Assembly (NCBI GenBank): GCA_031428275.1
Contig: JANPPC010000007.1
Span: 124,001 to 188,000 of the forward strand
Direction: 5' to 3'
DNA from: Pseudobdellovibrio sp031428275
GTDB taxonomy: Bacteria; Bdellovibrionota; Bdellovibrionia; Bdellovibrionales; Bdellovibrionaceae
Length of the DNA: 64,000 bases
Below the pieces are notes generated by a model. That model was not told the origin of the DNA. It searched no databases and worked only from the letters and a program-made list of their open reading frames with translations. Below, piece after piece: positions 18,401 through 26,948 of this stretch (positions are counted from its first letter, which is position 1; every line of letters begins with the position of its first letter). The position numbers and the translations under genes are program-made.

Positions 18401-19984
18401 TTACATTCGATCGTACTTACTACGAAATGGAACAGGCCAAGATTCAACCATTTCTAAAGTCTCGTAGTACGCCTGTGCAAAGTGCCCCATCTGTAGATCT
18501 TTGAATAGCAGAGTTTTATTCAGAGGAAAACGAATGATCTTTTTGTGAATGGCGTAGAAAAACTTCTCACCTAATATACCACCGAGAATCTGCGCAGAGA
18601 TTAAGTAACTACTAGTATTATATTTTTTTGCCATTTCGCTAAACGATTTTAATTTTCCGCTGGATAAAAACTGTAATTCAGCCAGCTTCTGCGTGAGCGA
18701 CAGCATCAGCGCCTCTTTGCCGCGATCGTCAAATTGTTCTTTCTGCAAGGCATCGCGAATATCTTGCAGCGTATCTGTTTTTCTTTTTGGATTGGTCACT
18801 TTACTGCAAAGGTAAACAACGGCTTCAAGCCAAATGCATTTTAAAAAATCTTTTTTAGGATCTAGCACTGTTTTTAAAAAGCCTTTTTCTTTAAAGTAAA
18901 TGTACTGCGCCGCTACGCGAGTCACATGATTGACCGAAAAACGCGCTAAGTATCCGATTTGAATTTCAGGAATGTAGAAAGAAACACCTTCTTGAACCTG
19001 TGCGAGCACACGTTTTTTTAACTGCAGGGGCAGCTGCCCAACTTTTTCAAAAAATGAATCGTCGTTCGCAGAGTAAACAGAAAGCGAAGCAATATCGGTT
19101 TTTAAACCAAACGAGTTCGATAATAATTCGACTGAATGCGATACACTATCGGTTGGATCTATATCTGAAACTTTGATTTTTTTGTCATAGCCGCTTTCTA
19201 AATAAAGCAGATAGTCTTGCCACTTGATCCACGGTGGCAGAACATTCAGGGCCCACTTATCGTTGTCTAACCTGACGACGTCGGTCGAAATCTCTTTTTG
19301 CTTTTCCATTATTTTAAAATAAAGAATTTCAGGGCTTTGATAGATAATGCATATATCAAGTTTTGGCATTTTCTTTTTTAACTGCTTTGGTAAATGCGCA
19401 CTGGCGATGTGCAAATCACCATACTGAACAAAAAGTTTTTTATCTGGATGTGACGCAAAAATATTTTCAATGATCGAAGCAGACTTTTCATCACGCCCCT
19501 TAAGTGTTTTTTCGTCAGAATTAATTCCGAAAATCAATACCTTATTTTGTTGCGCCCACTTGAACAAAGGGCGGTAGTTCTCCCACGGGAAACCCCATTT
19601 CTTTTTCCAGGCCACTTTCGTTAAAAATTCTTTTTCAGATATCTGACCTAACAGATAACTTTTGATTGCTGGTTGGTCTTTTTCGTCCAGACATTCAAGC
19701 GCTAAAGATATGCCAACCTTTACTTTACGAATAATTCTTAAGAACCCGCGAGTCGACTGCTTCTGGGCATGAAAATCGCCAACTAAAACTAAATCGGCAC
19801 TTTTCATACGTGCAAACAAATGACGCTTGTCCACTGAAGTCCAAGCCAATAAATTCAATTCTTTTTCATACCGATCTCGGTATTTTTGCACTTCTTTTGG
19901 CTCGTGACCGGTAATCGCTTCGGCACGCTTTCTAATCGTTTTATAAAAATCTTTTCGAATTTGAACTAATTGCGTCGAATCCAT
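18401..19984 (-). CDS. ChaN-like (haem-binding uptake) domain protein with long C-terminal extension
   Basis: 527 residues with no signal peptide. Residues about 55-240 match the ChaN/DUF399 fold: LVLVGDFHAQKQSTRG, a SLALECLD strand, the region NYRPLFKWAQQNKVLIFGINSDE and LFVQYGDLHIASAHLP. ChaN of Campylobacter binds haem, and related EreA-like folds bind esters, so the ligand here is open. The remaining about 280 residues are mostly helical and unrecognised; they are absent from ordinary ChaN lipoproteins. The missing signal/lipobox is unlike classic ChaN, which suggests a cytoplasmic role. ATG at 19984; divergent from the VKOR fusion, with about 75 bp of AT-rich intergenic DNA between. Confidence 0.7.
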   Translation of the reverse strand: MDSTQLVQIRKDFYKTIRKRAEAITGHEPKEVQKYRDRYEKELNLLAWTSVDKRHLFARMKSADLVLVGDFHAQKQSTRGFLRIIRKVKVGISLALECLDEKDQPAIKSYLLGQISEKEFLTKVAWKKKWGFPWENYRPLFKWAQQNKVLIFGINSDEKTLKGRDEKSASIIENIFASHPDKKLFVQYGDLHIASAHLPKQLKKKMPKLDICIIYQSPEILYFKIMEKQKEISTDVVRLDNDKWALNVLPPWIKWQDYLLYLESGYDKKIKVSDIDPTDSVSHSVELLSNSFGLKTDIASLSVYSANDDSFFEKVGQLPLQLKKRVLAQVQEGVSFYIPEIQIGYLARFSVNHVTRVAAQYIYFKEKGFLKTVLDPKKDFLKCIWLEAVVYLCSKVTNPKRKTDTLQDIRDALQKEQFDDRGKEALMLSLTQKLAELQFLSSGKLKSFSEMAKKYNTSSYLISAQILGGILGEKFFYAIHKKIIRFPLNKTLLFKDLQMGHFAQAYYETLEMVESWPVPFRSKYDRM

Positions 19985-20059
19985 ATTTATTTAGTATATA
20001 AACCTCATTTTATTAAAACAATTGTTGATTTCAACAATGAAAACAAAAAGGATATGTAT

Positions 20060-21229
20060 ATGACAAAAAAACAGAATATCCTTATCTTAAGTTTGCTTGT
20101 GACCATCGGCCTATTCATTTACCTAACTATTCACCACTACGCAGTCAAACTTGGTATTTCTGCAGACTCGATCTGTAGTGTCAGCGCAACAATCAATTGC
20201 GATGCGGCAGCGCAGAGCTCGTTCTCAGAACTATTCGGAATCCCGATTTCAATTTTTGGAGTGATGTTTCATCTTATTCTTTTAGGATTTGTCGTCAGCG
20301 CTCGACTAGACTGGATGGAAAATTCGATCTACCTGAAAAATTCAGCTCGCATGCTGCTTGTTTTAGCGGCGGCCGCTTCGGTTATAATGGCTATCATCTC
20401 ATTCACGGTTATTAAAGTTGTATGTCCGTTTTGTGCCGCAACCTACGTATTCTCTATCATCAATTTAGTTCTTGGCTGGAACTGCTTCGAGGTCAATAGC
20501 CGCCCGAAATTCGAGATCGCTCAGTATTTCGGAAACTACCGTTCGCATTTAATTTCTTTTGCGCTCATTCCAATTTTTGCCTGGGTTGCTTCGGCGATGG
20601 TTCAAGAAAATTACGGTTTAAACGAAATTAAAAAAATGGTACCTGAAAAAATCGCGCAATGGAGAAATGCGCCCCAGCAAGAAATAGATTACTCACTAGG
20701 AATTAGCAACAAAGGCACATCAGCTGCAGTTATTGTAGAATATGCTGATTTTAAATGTCCGCACTGCCGAGACGCTGCGAAAACAATGACTGCATTTCAT
20801 AAAGCCAACCCAAACGCGCACATTATACTTAAGCCGTATCCGCTAGATGGCTTGTGCAATTTCGAAGAAAAAATGCCTAAAGGCGATGGCTCGCGCTGCG
20901 TGCTTGCAGGCTATGCGATCTGCGCAGAAAAGCTATCACAAAAAGGTTGGGAAGTTCAAGAATGGCTTTTTACTCGCCAAGACGAATACATTTCTAAAAC
21001 TGACGTGAGCTCATATTTAGCTGAATTTTCAAAAGAGTTCGCTTTAGATCAAGCTGCAATTAGTACCTGTGCAAGCTCGACCGAAACATTTGATCTACTT
21101 AAAAGAATTACTGCTGAAGGTTCAAAGGCTCAAGTACAAGGAACTCCGACGGTTTATTTGAATAAAAAGAAATTACCCTACGGCAACATCTTAGAAGTCT
21201 TGAAGACCGCTTATAACGAAGTTAAATAA
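20060..21229 (+). CDS. Fused VKOR-thioredoxin (DsbB/DsbA-like) membrane protein
   Basis: 389 residues. Residues 1-145 form a four- to five-helix VKOR domain with loop cysteines C39 and C47 (CSVSATINC) and the quinone-side CxxC at C122/C125 (VCPFCAATY). A further membrane helix (about 164-180) leads to a periplasmic DsbA/thioredoxin-like domain with CPHC at 233-236 and a cis-Pro GTPTVYL region near the end. Such fusions reoxidise the thioredoxin partner with quinone, so it should make disulfides in exported proteins, of which this window holds several. The second ATG (20060) has AAGGA at seven bases; the ATG two codons earlier is too close to it. Confidence 0.9.
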   Translation: MTKKQNILILSLLVTIGLFIYLTIHHYAVKLGISADSICSVSATINCDAAAQSSFSELFGIPISIFGVMFHLILLGFVVSARLDWMENSIYLKNSARMLLVLAAAASVIMAIISFTVIKVVCPFCAATYVFSIINLVLGWNCFEVNSRPKFEIAQYFGNYRSHLISFALIPIFAWVASAMVQENYGLNEIKKMVPEKIAQWRNAPQQEIDYSLGISNKGTSAAVIVEYADFKCPHCRDAAKTMTAFHKANPNAHIILKPYPLDGLCNFEEKMPKGDGSRCVLAGYAICAEKLSQKGWEVQEWLFTRQDEYISKTDVSSYLAEFSKEFALDQAAISTCASSTETFDLLKRITAEGSKAQVQGTPTVYLNKKKLPYGNILEVLKTAYNEVK

Positions 21230-21259
21230 TTTAGTCATTTTTCTATCGAATGAGATAGT

Positions 21260-21802
21260 CTAAATAAGGTTAAAAAGCCAATTCATGATCTCGCCCAGCT
21301 GGTGGTCAAAATAAATCATTACATTGTAACCCATTCCGCGAACAACTTCGTATACGAATGCCGTACAGAAAACGGTCAGCAAAGATAACCAGAATGCGCG
21401 AACCACGATACGGGTCGACTTCACATCACTAATGCGAAGTTCTTCCATGCAGTTTTCGATCTTCTTCATCATTAGGCGGAGCTCTTTGAAGTGTTCTTTA
21501 AACTTCTCGCGAAGCTCTTGTTGCTTTGTGCGAGTCAGGGCATTCAAGCCCGGAAAATTACGCTTCGTTCGAATAGCATAAATGAGGTCAATGGCGTGTA
21601 AAGTATAGCGCTCAATTTTCATTTTAAAGTTTGGGTAATCTGAATCAGACTCAATAAATTCTTTTAATGTTTTAATCGCTAAATCATATTCCTCATTAAC
21701 AACACAACTTAAAATATTATAGCGTAAGCCATCCGGACGTCCTAAATCACTTGCGTCAAGATCGATCGATTTAGCCCGATTGTTTGTCTGAAGTTCACCC
21801 AT
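21260..21802 (-). CDS. Unknown protein with one C-terminal membrane segment
   Basis: 180 residues. Residues 1-125 are soluble and helical (EEYDLAIKTLKEFIES, a basic amphipathic helix around KEHFKELRLMMKKIENCMEEL), followed by one membrane span at about 133-152 (AFWLSLLTVFCTAFVYEVV) and a short tail. The layout suggests a tail-anchored cytoplasmic-domain protein of the inner membrane. No enzyme motif is visible and I do not recognise the family. It converges on the VKOR fusion gene and is divergent from the coiled-coil gene, with 213 bp between. Confidence 0.65.
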   Translation of the reverse strand: MGELQTNNRAKSIDLDASDLGRPDGLRYNILSCVVNEEYDLAIKTLKEFIESDSDYPNFKMKIERYTLHAIDLIYAIRTKRNFPGLNALTRTKQQELREKFKEHFKELRLMMKKIENCMEELRISDVKSTRIVVRAFWLSLLTVFCTAFVYEVVRGMGYNVMIYFDHQLGEIMNWLFNLI

Positions 21803-22015
21803 AATTACTTATCGGCTTTTTTAAAAAATACTAAAAACCCGGATGCTAAGCCCGAATTAAAGTGCGCCAAAAGGTCTGAACCGCAAAGACTCAGCACAAA
21901 GGTCTAGTTTTATCTCTTGCGGCCTATAAGCTAGACTTATTTATGGCAAACTAAGACTAGACTAGAAAAGGCAAAGCGCTTCGACCGCCCGGCCAATTAC
22001 TTCAGGAGGAAGTTT

Positions 22016-23068
22016 ATGGATTTTGAAATGAAAAACTTTGAGATGCTCGAACCCAATACAACGCAAAACCCATCACAAAACCCATCACAAAATTCATCGC
22101 ATAATTCATCTTACGGGGCCGCAAACAATTCGCCGAATTCATTAATTTTAAACGAAATAACTAAAGAGAACGAAGAGTTACAGACTAAATTAAAATTAAA
22201 CTATCGTCGTCTTTTATTGTTTGAAACTGAAAACAATAAGCTCATTGAAGAGAAAAATAAGTTTTTCTTTGAAATGCAAAATTTGTCCGAGCGTAATTTA
22301 ATTCTAACCGATCGCAATGATGAGCTTGAGAAAGAAAATACCGAACTTTCCGACCGTGAACAGCTGCTTAATGAAAAAGTTTATACTTTAGAAAAAATCA
22401 ATACATCCCAATTATCTGAAATTAAACGCTTTGCTAAATTTCACTTAAAAATTCAAGGCGTGGTTAAACCGTATATCGAGCAACTGAAAACGCAACTAAC
22501 CACGATGAAACAAGATTTAACCAGATCGCAAAAACTAGGGCAGCATTTACACTCAGCGAATGAAGAGTTACAAAAGCGCTTTGATACCGCTTTGATACAA
22601 AGTAAAGCCGAACTGCAGATCGCGCAAAATGAAAAATCGAGTTTGATCAGTACTTACGAAGAACAAATTCATTCTTTTTCTAAAGAAATTCTTGAATTAC
22701 AAAATAGAGCTGATGAGAAATCGCAAGAAGTTTCGCGAATGAAAAAGGCGATCGAGTTTAAAAATTACTTTGAAAATGAATTGATTAAGTTTAAGCGTAT
22801 TCATGAGGAAGACCAGGCGAAGCTAAACCAAATAATTCAGTCCAAGACCTCGCTTGAATTGCAAGTTCAGAACCAGCAAGAAAACGTCGCAACTCTGTCG
22901 ATGGAAGCTGGCCAATTGCGCCTGCGTTTAGAAGAAAAAGAAATGACGCTTGAAGTGACTCGCCAACAGCTATCAAAGCAAATCGACGAATCAATGATAA
23001 TGAATGAAAGATTGAATCGTTTAGAAAAGTTAAATAATCAACTTAGCCGAGAAATGCAGCCGACCTAA
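22016..23068 (+). CDS. Long coiled-coil cytoplasmic protein
   Basis: 350 residues preceded by a strong AGGAGGAAG site. No signal or membrane segment. Residues 15-40 carry short N-P/S-S repeats (see the DNA repeat entry); residues 45-348 are nearly continuous heptad coiled coil rich in E, K, Q and L, with one proline-containing break near 145-155 (GVVKPYIEQLK). It is likely an elongated scaffold or cytoskeletal-type protein, but coiled coils cannot be assigned a function by sequence alone. The stop lies 26 bp inside the convergent STAS gene. Upstream (21900-21965) several CTAG-core motifs occur. Confidence 0.75.
   Translation: MDFEMKNFEMLEPNTTQNPSQNPSQNSSHNSSYGAANNSPNSLILNEITKENEELQTKLKLNYRRLLLFETENNKLIEEKNKFFFEMQNLSERNLILTDRNDELEKENTELSDREQLLNEKVYTLEKINTSQLSEIKRFAKFHLKIQGVVKPYIEQLKTQLTTMKQDLTRSQKLGQHLHSANEELQKRFDTALIQSKAELQIAQNEKSSLISTYEEQIHSFSKEILELQNRADEKSQEVSRMKKAIEFKNYFENELIKFKRIHEEDQAKLNQIIQSKTSLELQVQNQQENVATLSMEAGQLRLRLEEKEMTLEVTRQQLSKQIDESMIMNERLNRLEKLNNQLSREMQPT
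22065..22112 (+). repeat. 12-bp in-frame tandem repeat, four units
   Basis: Two identical copies of AAAACCCATCAC (22065-22076, 22077-22088) followed by two diverged copies. In frame it encodes repeated QNPS/QNSS-type tetrapeptides at the N-terminus of the coiled-coil protein. Unit number could vary between strains by slippage. Confidence 0.85.
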
Positions 23069-23366
23069 GAGCGTCTGACAGCGTTGCGAAAGTTCTGATC
23101 TCGGTCATACCTTTTAAATCAAGCAAGCGGTAAAAATCAGGCGTAAGGCCCACTACTTTAACGTCTTCGATTAACTTAATAGATTCAAAAAAACTTGTGA
23201 TATTAGCAGATGCCGTAAAGTTAAGCTCTGATAGGCAGAATACAACCTTTTTATCTTTCAGTTTTCTTTCGCAAACATCGCGGAAAGGCTTATTTTGATC
23301 AGCCTCGATTCGGCCTTTTACTTCAACTACGGTTAGATCACCAACTTCATAAAAGTGTGCTTGCAT
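23043..23366 (-). CDS. STAS domain protein (anti-sigma factor antagonist-like)
   Basis: 107 residues, a single STAS domain: LTVVEVKGRIEADQN strand-loop-strand, KKVVFCLSELNFTASANITSFFESIKLI and VKVVGLTPDFYRLLDLKGM (helix after the last strands). The usual phospho-site motif D-S/T-S-G is replaced by TASANI, so Ser or Thr 53-55 could still be modified, but this is uncertain. No kinase or phosphatase partner lies next to it. GAGGAGA precedes the ATG at 23366. Its 3' end overlaps that of the convergent coiled-coil gene by 26 bp. A 16-bp tandem repeat lies just upstream. Confidence 0.8.
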   Translation of the reverse strand: MQAHFYEVGDLTVVEVKGRIEADQNKPFRDVCERKLKDKKVVFCLSELNFTASANITSFFESIKLIEDVKVVGLTPDFYRLLDLKGMTEIRTFATLSDALRSAAFLG

Positions 23367-23377
23367 AAGATCTCCTC

Positions 23378-23409
23378 TTAACTTTTTGGCCTGTTAACTT
23401 TTTGGCCTG
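23378..23409. repeat. 16-bp perfect tandem duplication upstream of STAS gene
   Basis: TTAACTTTTTGGCCTG occurs at 23378-23393 and 23394-23409, followed by TTAA of a third copy. It lies 12 to 43 bp upstream of the STAS start codon, in the gap to lptD, so it may alter the promoter or leader of the STAS gene. Confidence 0.85.
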
Positions 23410-23482
23410 TTAAGGGGTTATCGGCAGAACCTCAAAATAATCAATGCACCTTAAGTCTGTAGAGGTGACTTTACTTTGAAAA

Positions 23483-25894
23483 ATGCTAATCTTTTGCCTA
23501 ATCATGATAATTCGTAGAGCCTTTTATATATTATTTATTTGTTTTTTTACCCGCTTTGCGTTGGGCCAGTCCGACATAAGTCTGGTATCAACCGCGCAAA
23601 TTCAAGGTTTCACCATTACGTCCGATTCGTTGTCGCGCGACTTGGAAAAAGGCACCGTACTTTTACAAGGTAACGTAAAGGTGATTTATCAGAATCAATT
23701 TTTTGAAGCTGATCAAATAGAGCTTAACTTAAAAACAAAACACGCCCGCCTAGTTGGCAACGTCAATGTTCAAGCCGCCGCTTTTCAAATGAGCGGAAAA
23801 GAAATTCAACTTGATTACGAGGCCAATCAAGGACTGATTTTTTACGGATCGGTTCGGTCAAATAACGTTCGTTTTCAAGGCGACGTAATCGAAAAACTGA
23901 GCGACACCGAATTCTACGTTTCAAATGCCGAATACACGGCCTGCACCAACTGCCCCGCCACATGGAGCTTTGACGGCAGTAAAATCAGAGCCGAACTTGG
24001 CGGCTACGCGTACATGAAAAGTGCCTTCTTAAGAGTCGGCGGAGTGCCGGTTCTTTGGTTTCCTTATATAGTGGTCCCCCTCAAATCGGATCGCCAAAGC
24101 GGGCTACTAACGCCCGAGTTCAGCTTCTTACGTAATCGTAAATCGGCTGTCGCAGTAAGCGGTTTCTGGGCTATATCACGGTCACAAGATGCAACTTTTA
24201 CTTTAAAAAACTATGAAATCGGTGGTCTTAAGCCACTTGTCGAATATAGGTATGTAATTGATGAAAATTCATTTGGCTCGGTCAATACTTCGTACTTGCA
24301 CGATGCCCTGACCGCTTCTGAATCTCGTTACAATAATTATCGTCAGCCCGAAGAGCAATTCACCGCGTACAATCGTTGGGCCCTTCGCTCGTACAATCAG
24401 TATTCACTTGATCCACATAATAAATTGCAACTGCAGCTTTCAATGACCAGCGATTTGCAATATTTACGAGATTTCCCTGATGAATACCGTAACTATGCGG
24501 ATGCTGCGCTCGAAAATAGAATGACCTACACGCATACCTCTGATCACACAATGACGACACTTGATTCGAGCTATTATCGAAATTTGTTGCAATCAGATCC
24601 CCTATCTTCTAACGAATCGGCGGTTCACCGCTTTCCGTCTTTGCGCTTTGATTCAACCTACAAACGCATCTTCGATTTACCGCTTTATTATAAAGTAGAT
24701 ACAAACTACACCCGATTCTATCGCAGCAGTCCGTACGATAATGTCAGTAGTTTTTACGATACAACCACGGGCGTAACTCAGCGCTACGTAACTAACGAGG
24801 CCAATAACCCAAACTGCGAGCACAATGGTAGCCTCAACTGCAACAACGTGAACGACGGAGTCTACGACGCCGGTACCGATATAATTAGAACGGGTCAGCG
24901 CGCTTTGCTTAAGGCCTCGATTACTTCCGACACTTATAATGTGGCCGACTTTATTAATATATCCCCGACTTTCTCATACAACGAAGCGCAGTACTTTTTT
25001 GACGTCGGCGAAGAACGCTTTACCGCGCGTCGTTACATGCAGTTAGATTTAAATACACGCACTAAATTTCAGCGCGTGTATGATAACAATTATTCTTTAA
25101 CTGGACAGAAATATAAAAACGAAATCATTCCCGAAATTCAGTATAGTTGGATCCCTTGGGTGCAAACGCAGTCACATCCCTTTTTCGGAAATGGCACAGG
25201 CACAGAAGCGCCAAACTCGGCACGCAGCAACGTCTCTGATATCGACTTGAATACCCCGGGTGGAATTTTATTTGATCACGACGATCGCGTTTACGATCGC
25301 CATATCGTGACGGTCTCGCTACTAGATCGCCTGGTCCGAAAAAAACGTGAAGATGATTCGTATAAAACTTTAGTTAATTTTCGACTCACCCAATCTTACG
25401 ATTTATACCAAGCTCAGTACGGTGTTAATCGAGACCAACCGCTATCCGATCTGTCGGCTAATTTGAATGTCGATTTAGACCAAATTCAAAGTTACTCACA
25501 AGTGAATTACTACCCTTACTTGAAGGCAACTAACAGCGCTACGGCCCTTAGCTACCTGAATGAGAAGCAACAGTACTTTCGCGTTGGCTATGCCAGCAAA
25601 AGAACAGAAGGCCCGATTCAAGATGACGTCTCTTTATCAATCGGATTTGTTTCAATGTACGTGAACGTTTTAACGGGAGTTATTTTTGATGCGAGCGCCG
25701 ACCGCGATAACAATTCGCGACTAAAGAAGTTTTCGCTGATAACGCAGCTAAAACCCCCTGGCGAATGCTGGGTCGTTAATTTCTACCACGAGCAAAAACC
25801 CTCTACTGAAGGCGAGTGGAAATTCACTTTTGATTTCTCTTTCGACGGCAAGCCTACGAAAGTTATTCCTCCAGCTGAACTTCGTATTTACTAG
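23483..25894 (+). CDS. lptD: LPS-assembly outer membrane protein LptD
   Basis: 803 residues. A hydrophobic leader up to ALGQ acts as signal peptide with either the ATG at 23483 or 23504; neither has a strong ribosome site. Residues about 30-135 form the periplasmic OstA/LptA-like jellyroll (GTVLLQGNVKVIYQ, LNLKTKHARLVGNVNV). YTACTNCPATWSFDG near 150 is the conserved start of the barrel domain with the cysteine region, and the rest is beta-strand rich, with RQSGLLTPEFSF typical of the family. With LptE it inserts LPS into the outer leaflet; no lptE is visible here. Presence supports an LPS-bearing outer membrane. Confidence 0.93.
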   Translation: MLIFCLIMIIRRAFYILFICFFTRFALGQSDISLVSTAQIQGFTITSDSLSRDLEKGTVLLQGNVKVIYQNQFFEADQIELNLKTKHARLVGNVNVQAAAFQMSGKEIQLDYEANQGLIFYGSVRSNNVRFQGDVIEKLSDTEFYVSNAEYTACTNCPATWSFDGSKIRAELGGYAYMKSAFLRVGGVPVLWFPYIVVPLKSDRQSGLLTPEFSFLRNRKSAVAVSGFWAISRSQDATFTLKNYEIGGLKPLVEYRYVIDENSFGSVNTSYLHDALTASESRYNNYRQPEEQFTAYNRWALRSYNQYSLDPHNKLQLQLSMTSDLQYLRDFPDEYRNYADAALENRMTYTHTSDHTMTTLDSSYYRNLLQSDPLSSNESAVHRFPSLRFDSTYKRIFDLPLYYKVDTNYTRFYRSSPYDNVSSFYDTTTGVTQRYVTNEANNPNCEHNGSLNCNNVNDGVYDAGTDIIRTGQRALLKASITSDTYNVADFINISPTFSYNEAQYFFDVGEERFTARRYMQLDLNTRTKFQRVYDNNYSLTGQKYKNEIIPEIQYSWIPWVQTQSHPFFGNGTGTEAPNSARSNVSDIDLNTPGGILFDHDDRVYDRHIVTVSLLDRLVRKKREDDSYKTLVNFRLTQSYDLYQAQYGVNRDQPLSDLSANLNVDLDQIQSYSQVNYYPYLKATNSATALSYLNEKQQYFRVGYASKRTEGPIQDDVSLSIGFVSMYVNVLTGVIFDASADRDNNSRLKKFSLITQLKPPGECWVVNFYHEQKPSTEGEWKFTFDFSFDGKPTKVIPPAELRIY

Positions 25895-25904
25895 TTGGAC
25901 TGCC

Positions 25905-25929
25905 TTAGCCTAGTCTGAAACTAGGCTAA
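25905..25929. terminator. Perfect 10-bp hairpin between convergent lptD and yraN
   Basis: TTAGCCTAGT (25905-25914), loop CTGAA, ACTAGGCTAA (25920-25929). It ends lptD and includes the yraN stop codon. T-tracts are weak on both sides, so termination efficiency is uncertain. Confidence 0.6.
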
Positions 25930-26423
25930 TTCACTTCGACAAAATAAACTTTTCGGTTTTGATCAACCCAGCAAACCGAAGCGAAGAATTTAAATTCTTT
26001 GAAATTTTGAGATAAAAAAATAAGATTCGCCTGCAGTTTCTGGGTTTGCTTTGCTCCGATGCGTTCAAAAGCTCGCCACGAGTTATTAAGCGCTTTGACT
26101 TCAATTAGAACGACTCTATTTAGTTTTGTGAAGATGAGGTCTATTTCACCAACTTCAGTTTTGGCACGTTGAAAGGCTAGCAACCAATCATTATGTTTCA
26201 TTTTTTCGATTACAATCATTTCGCAGCGCAAACCCGATGCCTGCGATTTCTGATAATGCGAACTGTATAGTGGAGCTTTAGATAATTTTTGCTTTAGTAA
26301 ACTATTTGATGACGTATTCTTTAACGCCGCTGAAAGTTTGACGATGCCACGCACACGGGCCAACTTTCTGAATTTGTTTTCGGTGAAAAAGTGTTCCGTA
26401 ACCTTTGTGTTTTTCAAATCCAT
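25926..26423 (-). CDS. yraN: YraN/UPF0102 family endonuclease-like protein
   Basis: 165 residues from the ATG at 26423, which has GAGG nine bases upstream. Residues from about 64 match UPF0102: GLRCEMIVIEKM, GEIDLIF with E93/D95 and VLIEVKALN with E108/K110, the D-ExK pattern of restriction-type nucleases. Family members are about 110-130 residues, so residues 1-60 are an extension, and this part is encoded inside the 3' end of rnhB in another frame (122-bp overlap). A later start such as GTG at 26354 would shorten but not remove the overlap. Function of the family is unproven; the rnhB-yraN order is common. Confidence 0.85.
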   Translation of the reverse strand: MDLKNTKVTEHFFTENKFRKLARVRGIVKLSAALKNTSSNSLLKQKLSKAPLYSSHYQKSQASGLRCEMIVIEKMKHNDWLLAFQRAKTEVGEIDLIFTKLNRVVLIEVKALNNSWRAFERIGAKQTQKLQANLIFLSQNFKEFKFFASVCWVDQNRKVYFVEVN

Positions 26424-26937
26424 AAGCACTTACCTCAGCCGCTAACTGAGTCATGAATTGATCTCGGGCTACCTTGGCAGCAATTGATGCTGCAGAGATC
26501 AGGCGCACGTGCTGATCACCTTTAATGATCGCCAGCTGCTGGTGGCTTTCTAATTTCGGAATTTTGTCACGGCCGTCGATCAATAAGCTACCAAACTCTG
26601 ACAGCTTTAATCCTTCAACGGCTCTACGCATCGCCAGAAAGGTCGCTTGCAATATATTTATCTGGTCAATTTCTTCAACACTCGCCCACCCGATCGAAAC
26701 ATGATGATTCTCGTGAATACTGGCCGACAACTTTTCTCGCTGGGCTTGATCAATAGCTTTTGAATCTTGGTAAAATTTGATGTCGTTCTTAGACTTGAAA
26801 ATAACGGCAGCCGCAACCACGGGACCGGCTAAACAACCACGTCCCACTTCATCGATACCGATGTGTGGGGTGGGTAAATGATCGAATTTGTATTTAGAAG
26901 ATCTGCTGCCTGCAGAGACCCGAGCTTTAATTGTCAC
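26302..26937 (-). CDS. rnhB: Ribonuclease HII
   Basis: 211 residues. Cleaves RNA in RNA-DNA hybrids and at single ribonucleotides in DNA. Seen: IGIDEVGRGCLAGPVV with D29 and E30 of the DEVGRG motif, further acidic residue in LIDGRDKIP, and SAASIAAKVARDQFM; the GYGT-H motif (KHKGYGTLFHRK) follows. GTG start at 26937 with a weak ribosome site, 11 bp after rplS, so translation coupling to rplS is likely. The last 122 bases are shared with yraN. Confidence 0.97.
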   Translation of the reverse strand: MTIKARVSAGSRSSKYKFDHLPTPHIGIDEVGRGCLAGPVVAAAVIFKSKNDIKFYQDSKAIDQAQREKLSASIHENHHVSIGWASVEEIDQINILQATFLAMRRAVEGLKLSEFGSLLIDGRDKIPKLESHQQLAIIKGDQHVRLISAASIAAKVARDQFMTQLAAEVSAYGFEKHKGYGTLFHRKQIQKVGPCAWHRQTFSGVKEYVIK

Positions 26938-26948
26938 TCGGCTACTTA

